NCBI GenBank assembly: GCA_009827235.1
Contig: SPMW01000020.1
Location: 1 to 28,316, forward strand
Direction of reading: 5' to 3'
Length of the DNA: 28,316 bases
Origin: Candidatus Campylobacter infans
GTDB lineage: Bacteria; Campylobacterota; Campylobacteria; Campylobacterales; Campylobacteraceae
Positions 24,922 to 28,316 of this stretch are shown piece by piece. Position 1 is the first letter of the stretch; each line of letters begins with the position of its first letter. Both the position numbers and the translations under genes were made by a program. The notes below the pieces were generated by a model, which saw only the letters and a list, made by a program, of their open reading frames with translations, ran no database searches and had not been told where the DNA came from.

Positions 24922-25834
24922 TAGTTTGCTTTAATTTATTTAAAATATAACGCATAAAATCCGTGCTATCATTTAGGGCTTTAACCACGATATATTCGCT
25001 AATGCCTATTTTTTTTGCATAAGCACGATATAAAATTTCTAGCTCATAATCACTCTCAGAGCAATCAATACAAAAGCTAAGCGGATAAATAACCACGCGC
25101 TCGCCCTTTAACCCATCAAGCACCTTTGAAATATTTGGTTCAAGCCACTTTACTGGTCCTAAATGGCTTTGATAAGCTAAATGAATGCCCTTAAAATCAA
25201 GCTTTTTACTAAGTAATTCTATGTGTTCGTTGATGTGCTTTTCATACAAATCGCCATTTTCTATCATTTTTTTTGGCAAAGAATGCGCACTAAAAACTAA
25301 ATGCGCGCTTTTTGTATCGCTAAGGCTTGATTTTATCGAGCTTGCGATAGCTGTGTTAAACTCATCATCTTTATAAAATGGTTCGATTTTTTTTGAAATT
25401 TCTATGCCTTGCTCGCTAGCTGCTTTTAGGGCATCATCATAGCTTGAAAGCACGGTGGTTTGCGAATAATGCGGATAAAGCGCAAAAAGAGTTATGCTTT
25501 TAGCATTTTTATATTTTGGTAAAATTTCATTTACAAAAGGCGTTGTGTAGCGCATAGCATAATCAAAAACAAAATCTTGTTGGACAAAATTTAATTTAGT
25601 AATCAGTCGTTGCGTTATGGCTACCATCGGTGATTTGCCGCCTAGGGTTTCGTAGATTTTTTTAGTTTTTTTGCTTCGTATTTTAGTGATTAGATTGGCT
25701 ACAAAAGAGCGAATTTTTGGGCTTTTAATAGGCAAAATATATTCATCATTAAACATATTTTTTAAAAAAATTTCTACCTCGCTTAAATCATTTGGCGCGC
25801 CCATATTTAGTAAAATAACCACATCTTTTTGCAT
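24908..25834 (-). CDS. hemH: Ferrochelatase
   Basis: Inserts Fe2+ into protoporphyrin IX, the last step of protoheme synthesis. The best start is the ATG at 25834 (MQKDVVILLNMGAP), giving 308 residues. An in-frame TTG at 25849 would put the ribosome site AAGGAT inside the gene. Key features are LLNMGAP (8-14), ALYPHYSQTT (118-127), the catalytic His184 in SAHSLP, YQSHLGPVKWLEP (221-233) and the acidic CIDCSESDYELEI (255-267) that carries the conserved Glu. It heads a unit with the UvrD-type helicase and is divergent from the M3 peptidase. Confidence 0.95.
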   Translation of the reverse strand: MQKDVVILLNMGAPNDLSEVEIFLKNMFNDEYILPIKSPKIRSFVANLITKIRSKKTKKIYETLGGKSPMVAITQRLITKLNFVQQDFVFDYAMRYTTPFVNEILPKYKNAKSITLFALYPHYSQTTVLSSYDDALKAASEQGIEISKKIEPFYKDDEFNTAIASSIKSSLSDTKSAHLVFSAHSLPKKMIENGDLYEKHINEHIELLSKKLDFKGIHLAYQSHLGPVKWLEPNISKVLDGLKGERVVIYPLSFCIDCSESDYELEILYRAYAKKIGISEYIVVKALNDSTDFMRYILNKLKQTNASK

Positions 25835-25838
25835 TTTT

Positions 25839-25844
25839 ATCCTT
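25839..25844 (-). promoter_or_regulatory. Ribosome binding site that sets the hemH start
   Basis: AAGGAT on the minus strand, four bases before the ATG at 25834. It lies within the five-codon extension that the upstream TTG at 25849 would create, so the ATG is preferred. Confidence 0.75.
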
Positions 25845-25868
25845 AGCAAATTTTAAAATAAAGGGCGG

Positions 25869-25874
25869 AATTTA
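25869..25874 (-). promoter_or_regulatory. -10 box of hemH
   Basis: Minus-strand GCTAAATT followed by CCGCCCT, 34 bases before the hemH ATG. The arrangement is nearly identical to the ligA promoter. Confidence 0.5.
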
Positions 25875-25982
25875 GCTAAATTAGCTTAAACACAGCTTTT
25901 TAAAATCATAAAATTTCTAGTATTAAAATTTAAGCAAATTTTAATGCGTGTATTTTCTTGGCGCGTTTAGCGTGTTTTTTGC

Positions 25983-25988
25983 TATAAT
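25983..25988 (+). promoter_or_regulatory. -10 box of the M3 peptidase gene
   Basis: TTTGCTATAAT on the plus strand, 32 bases before the ATG, with AAAGGA (26008-26013) as ribosome site. The discriminator TTCACAA is A/T-rich. The 186-base divergent gap from hemH holds no gene. Confidence 0.65.
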
Positions 25989-26020
25989 TTCACAATTTTT
26001 GCTGATTAAAGGATTAGATA

Positions 26021-27742
26021 ATGTATGAATGGGATTTGGGCGAGTTTTTTGCTAGCCAAGATGATGCTAATGGCTTTTGCGATGAATTAGAAAGCAAAAG
26101 TGCTAATTTTAAGCAACAATACGAAAAGCAACTTTACGCATTAAGCCAAGAAAAATTTGATGAAGCAATAGCAGAATATGAAATTTTAAACGAAAGCGCA
26201 GCGAAAGTGCTAAGCTATGCTCATTTAATGTTTAGCAAAGATACTAGCAAGGGCGCAATTTTAGCGCATTTTGAAGATAGAGTTACAAAGATTGAAGAAA
26301 ATTTGCTCTTTTTTATGCTTGAATTTAACGCCTTACCAAAACAAAAACAAGAAGATTTAATAGAGCAAACAAAAGGCTATGAATATTATTTAAGCAACTC
26401 AGCCAAGCAAAAAAAATATGAATTAAGCCTGAGCGAAGAGCGCATACTTTTACGCACGGCAAATACTGGCGCAAACGCATTTTCTCGCCTTTTTGATGAA
26501 AGTATGGCTAGGATGCGTTTTGATTATAGAGGGCATAGTTTAAGCGAGGAATTGGTGCTAGCAAAATTAAGTAGCCCAAAACGCGATGAGCGAAAAGATG
26601 CAGCACTTAGCCTATCAAAAGGCTTGGAGAGTAATTTACATTTGCTTACTTATATTTTAAATATAATTCGCGCAGATTTACGCAATGAGCGCGAGCTTAG
26701 AGGTTATGAATATCCACAAAGTGCTAGGGATTTAAGCAATCAAATCAGCAAGCAAAGCGTTGATGCGCTAATTGAAGCTAGCGAGGCGAGCTTTGATTTG
26801 CCTATTAAATATTATGCTAAAAAGCGTGAAATTTTAGGATTTGAAGAGTTGTATGATTATGATAGATACGCTCCGCTTAGTGATGATGATGAATATTTTA
26901 GTTTTGAAGATGCTAAAAAGATAGTTTTAAATGCTTTTTATGATTTTGATGATGAGTTTGGCAAGATAGCAGAACACGGGCTAAAACACGGCTGGTGCGA
27001 TGTAATGCCAGCTACTAATAAAGTAAATGGCGCATTTAGTCATTCAAGTGTAAGTAGCTTACATCCTTTTATATTGTTAAATTACACAAATAAACGCCGT
27101 GATATTTACACCTTAGCGCACGAGTTAGGCCATAGCATTCATCAGTTTTTAAGCTATAAAGCCGGCTATCTTAGCTCGCATACGCCACTTACTACGGCTG
27201 AGACCGCATCGGTGTTTTGCGAGATGCTGGTATTTGAACGCATTAAAGATCAAGCAAATAACAACACAAAACGCGCAATAATTGGCGCAAAACTTGAAGA
27301 TATTTTTGCAACGCTTTATAGGCAGATAAACTTTACCACCTTTGAGCGTGAAATACACGCGATTAGTGGGGAATTAAGCAGCGATGAACTTAGTGAAATT
27401 TGGCTAAAACATTCACGCAAGATGTTTGGGGACTCTCTTAAATTAAATGAATATTACGGGATTTGGTGGAGTTATATACCGCATTTTATTCATTCGCCAT
27501 TTTATTGTTATGCTTATTCTTATGCTCAGCTTTTGGTGCTTGCAATTTATGGACTTTATAAAAGTGGCGAACTTGCTGATTTTAACGGGGTTTATACTGA
27601 GTTTTTATCTCTTGGTGGCTCAAAATCTCCAAAAGATATGGTGGCGATGTTTGGCTTTGATATAGAAAGTAAGGATTTTTGGCAAATCGGTATAAATGAA
27701 ATTCAAAAATTAGTCGATGAGTTTATGGAGTTAAGGGGATAA
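26021..27742 (+). CDS. pepF: M3 family oligoendopeptidase (PepF-like)
   Basis: A cytoplasmic zinc peptidase that cuts short peptides. The 573-residue protein has a long helical N-terminal region and the zinc site HELGH (367-371) in TLAHELGHSIHQF. The third-ligand motif TTAETASVFCEML follows about 25 residues later. The conserved substrate region HSPFYCYAYSYAQLLVLAIY is present near the C-terminus. Size and motifs fit the PepF subgroup (M3B). No signal peptide is seen. It is transcribed from a good TATAAT promoter, and its stop is one base from the next gene. Confidence 0.93.
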   Translation: MYEWDLGEFFASQDDANGFCDELESKSANFKQQYEKQLYALSQEKFDEAIAEYEILNESAAKVLSYAHLMFSKDTSKGAILAHFEDRVTKIEENLLFFMLEFNALPKQKQEDLIEQTKGYEYYLSNSAKQKKYELSLSEERILLRTANTGANAFSRLFDESMARMRFDYRGHSLSEELVLAKLSSPKRDERKDAALSLSKGLESNLHLLTYILNIIRADLRNERELRGYEYPQSARDLSNQISKQSVDALIEASEASFDLPIKYYAKKREILGFEELYDYDRYAPLSDDDEYFSFEDAKKIVLNAFYDFDDEFGKIAEHGLKHGWCDVMPATNKVNGAFSHSSVSSLHPFILLNYTNKRRDIYTLAHELGHSIHQFLSYKAGYLSSHTPLTTAETASVFCEMLVFERIKDQANNNTKRAIIGAKLEDIFATLYRQINFTTFEREIHAISGELSSDELSEIWLKHSRKMFGDSLKLNEYYGIWWSYIPHFIHSPFYCYAYSYAQLLVLAIYGLYKSGELADFNGVYTEFLSLGGSKSPKDMVAMFGFDIESKDFWQIGINEIQKLVDEFMELRG

Positions 27743-27743
27743 A

Positions 27744-28175
27744 ATGGGTGATGATTTTGTAGCTAGCAAGGAATTTGTAAGCTTAATGCAACGCCATGTT
27801 AGAGAGTGCTTTGAGCTGATTTTAAGCAAAAATGAAAGTTTTGATGTGTTAGTAAATATGAACTTTGTGCGCTTTAATCCGCCCTTGCCAGAGCATTTAA
27901 AACTCACAAATGAAGTAGCGCTTTTTGCTCTTAGCGGTTATGGGCTAAGTAGCGCAAAACTTATAAATGAAAGTTTGATTTTTGACACAAGTTTTGGGGA
28001 GGAAAATTTTTGTTCAAGCGTTAGTATAGATTTTAGCGGGGTTTTGCGCATTAGCATTGATAAAACAACCTTGCTAGTAAATCTTTCGCTCCCACCAGCT
28101 AAAACCAGCGATGAGGTGCAAAAAAGCGCCGATATTTTCAAATCTAATCCAAAAAATAAAGAAATTTTTAAATAA
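27744..28175 (+). CDS. Conserved-looking protein of unknown function coupled to pepF; possible SspB-like fold
   Basis: The 143-residue protein is soluble, without signal peptide or membrane helix. It starts one base after the pepF stop, with AGGGGA as ribosome site, so co-translation is likely. An N-terminal helix (EFVSLMQRHVRECFELILSK) is followed by a beta-rich region (DVLVNMNF, EVALFALSGYG, ESLIFDTSFG, SSVSIDFSGVLRISI) and a flexible, Lys-rich tail ending KNKEIFK. That order and spacing recall SspB, the ClpXP delivery adaptor, which also ends in a flexible tail with a short basic/hydrophobic motif. This is a by-eye resemblance only. I cannot assign a function. Confidence 0.75.
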   Translation: MGDDFVASKEFVSLMQRHVRECFELILSKNESFDVLVNMNFVRFNPPLPEHLKLTNEVALFALSGYGLSSAKLINESLIFDTSFGEENFCSSVSIDFSGVLRISIDKTTLLVNLSLPPAKTSDEVQKSADIFKSNPKNKEIFK

Positions 28176-28199
28176 ATTTTAATCTTAAATTTTAGTATA

Positions 28200-28226
28200 A
28201 GCGTGGCAAAAAGCAATCACCACGCT
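28200..28226. terminator. Possible terminator after the pepF unit
   Basis: A 7-bp inverted repeat AGCGTGG (28200-28206) and CCACGCT (28220-28226) with a 13-base loop starts 25 bases after the stop codon. It is followed by A-rich, not T-rich, sequence on the plus strand, so its role is uncertain. The rest of the window end is A/T-rich without a visible gene. Confidence 0.35.
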
Positions 28227-28316
28227 AAAAATTAACTTAAATTTTAAATTTTAATTTCGCTAGATTAAGCAAATTTTAAGCTAATCGATTTTTAATTTGG
28301 CGCGATATTTAAACCT

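Noticed and set aside
27149..27665. Frames on both strands inside pepF (minus 27149-27358, plus 27447-27665)
   Set aside because: They lie in the zinc-site and C-terminal coding region of PepF and have no start signals; the hydrophobic translation is a frame artefact.

Overview
The window is a dense, AT-rich stretch of bacterial chromosome with the gene content and protein styles of a campylobacterote, most likely the genus Campylobacter. The signs are a FliL gene overlapping acpS, the MetK loop variant GGGAQSSKD, a 744-residue small-type PurL, class I fructose-bisphosphatase followed by a small Cys-rich protein, TATAAT-like -10 boxes without recognisable -35 boxes, and A/T palindromes in almost every intergenic gap. 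I recognise no phage, insertion sequence, CRISPR array or integrated island. The longest gap between genes is under 200 bases.

Layout: 185-12388 is on the minus strand. Read in transcription order it holds a uracil-DNA-glycosylase-like Fe-S protein overlapping a periplasmic protein (12388-10542). Next comes the conserved rpmH-rnpA-yidD-yidC-khpB(jag)-mnmE block (10462-5787), covering ribosomal protein L34, RNase P, membrane insertion and tRNA modification. purL follows with its own promoter, then rpsL-rpsG-fusA with a strong terminator, then tRNA-Arg(CCU). Genes 12546-16044 are on the plus strand: metK, fliL-acpS and bioA. Genes 16153-25834 return to the minus strand: hemH overlapping a UvrD/Rep-type helicase, fbp overlapping a small Cys-rich protein, a neurotransmitter:sodium-symporter homologue, an M48 protease overlapping prmC, and ligA. 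The window ends on the plus strand with an M3 oligopeptidase and a tightly coupled 143-residue protein of unknown function.

Most of this is core housekeeping. I saw no clear new multi-gene system. The points most worth following up are these. (1) Seven of eleven proposed promoters carry a G/C-only or nearly G/C-only block right after the -10 box, mostly in front of translation and core-metabolism genes. (2) The tRNA-Arg gene and the UDG-like gene have -10 boxes so close that their transcripts should begin at, or within two bases of, the mature tRNA end or the start codon. (3) The NSS transporter has Ala at two positions that are Na1 side-chain ligands in LeuT. (4) The UDG-like protein keeps its cluster cysteines but has lost both catalytic motifs. 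(5) The 143-residue protein has an SspB-like pattern. (6) The adjacent Jag and YidC proteins both have Gln/Asn/Ala tandem-repeat linkers. All family assignments are from reading the translations; no database search was run.
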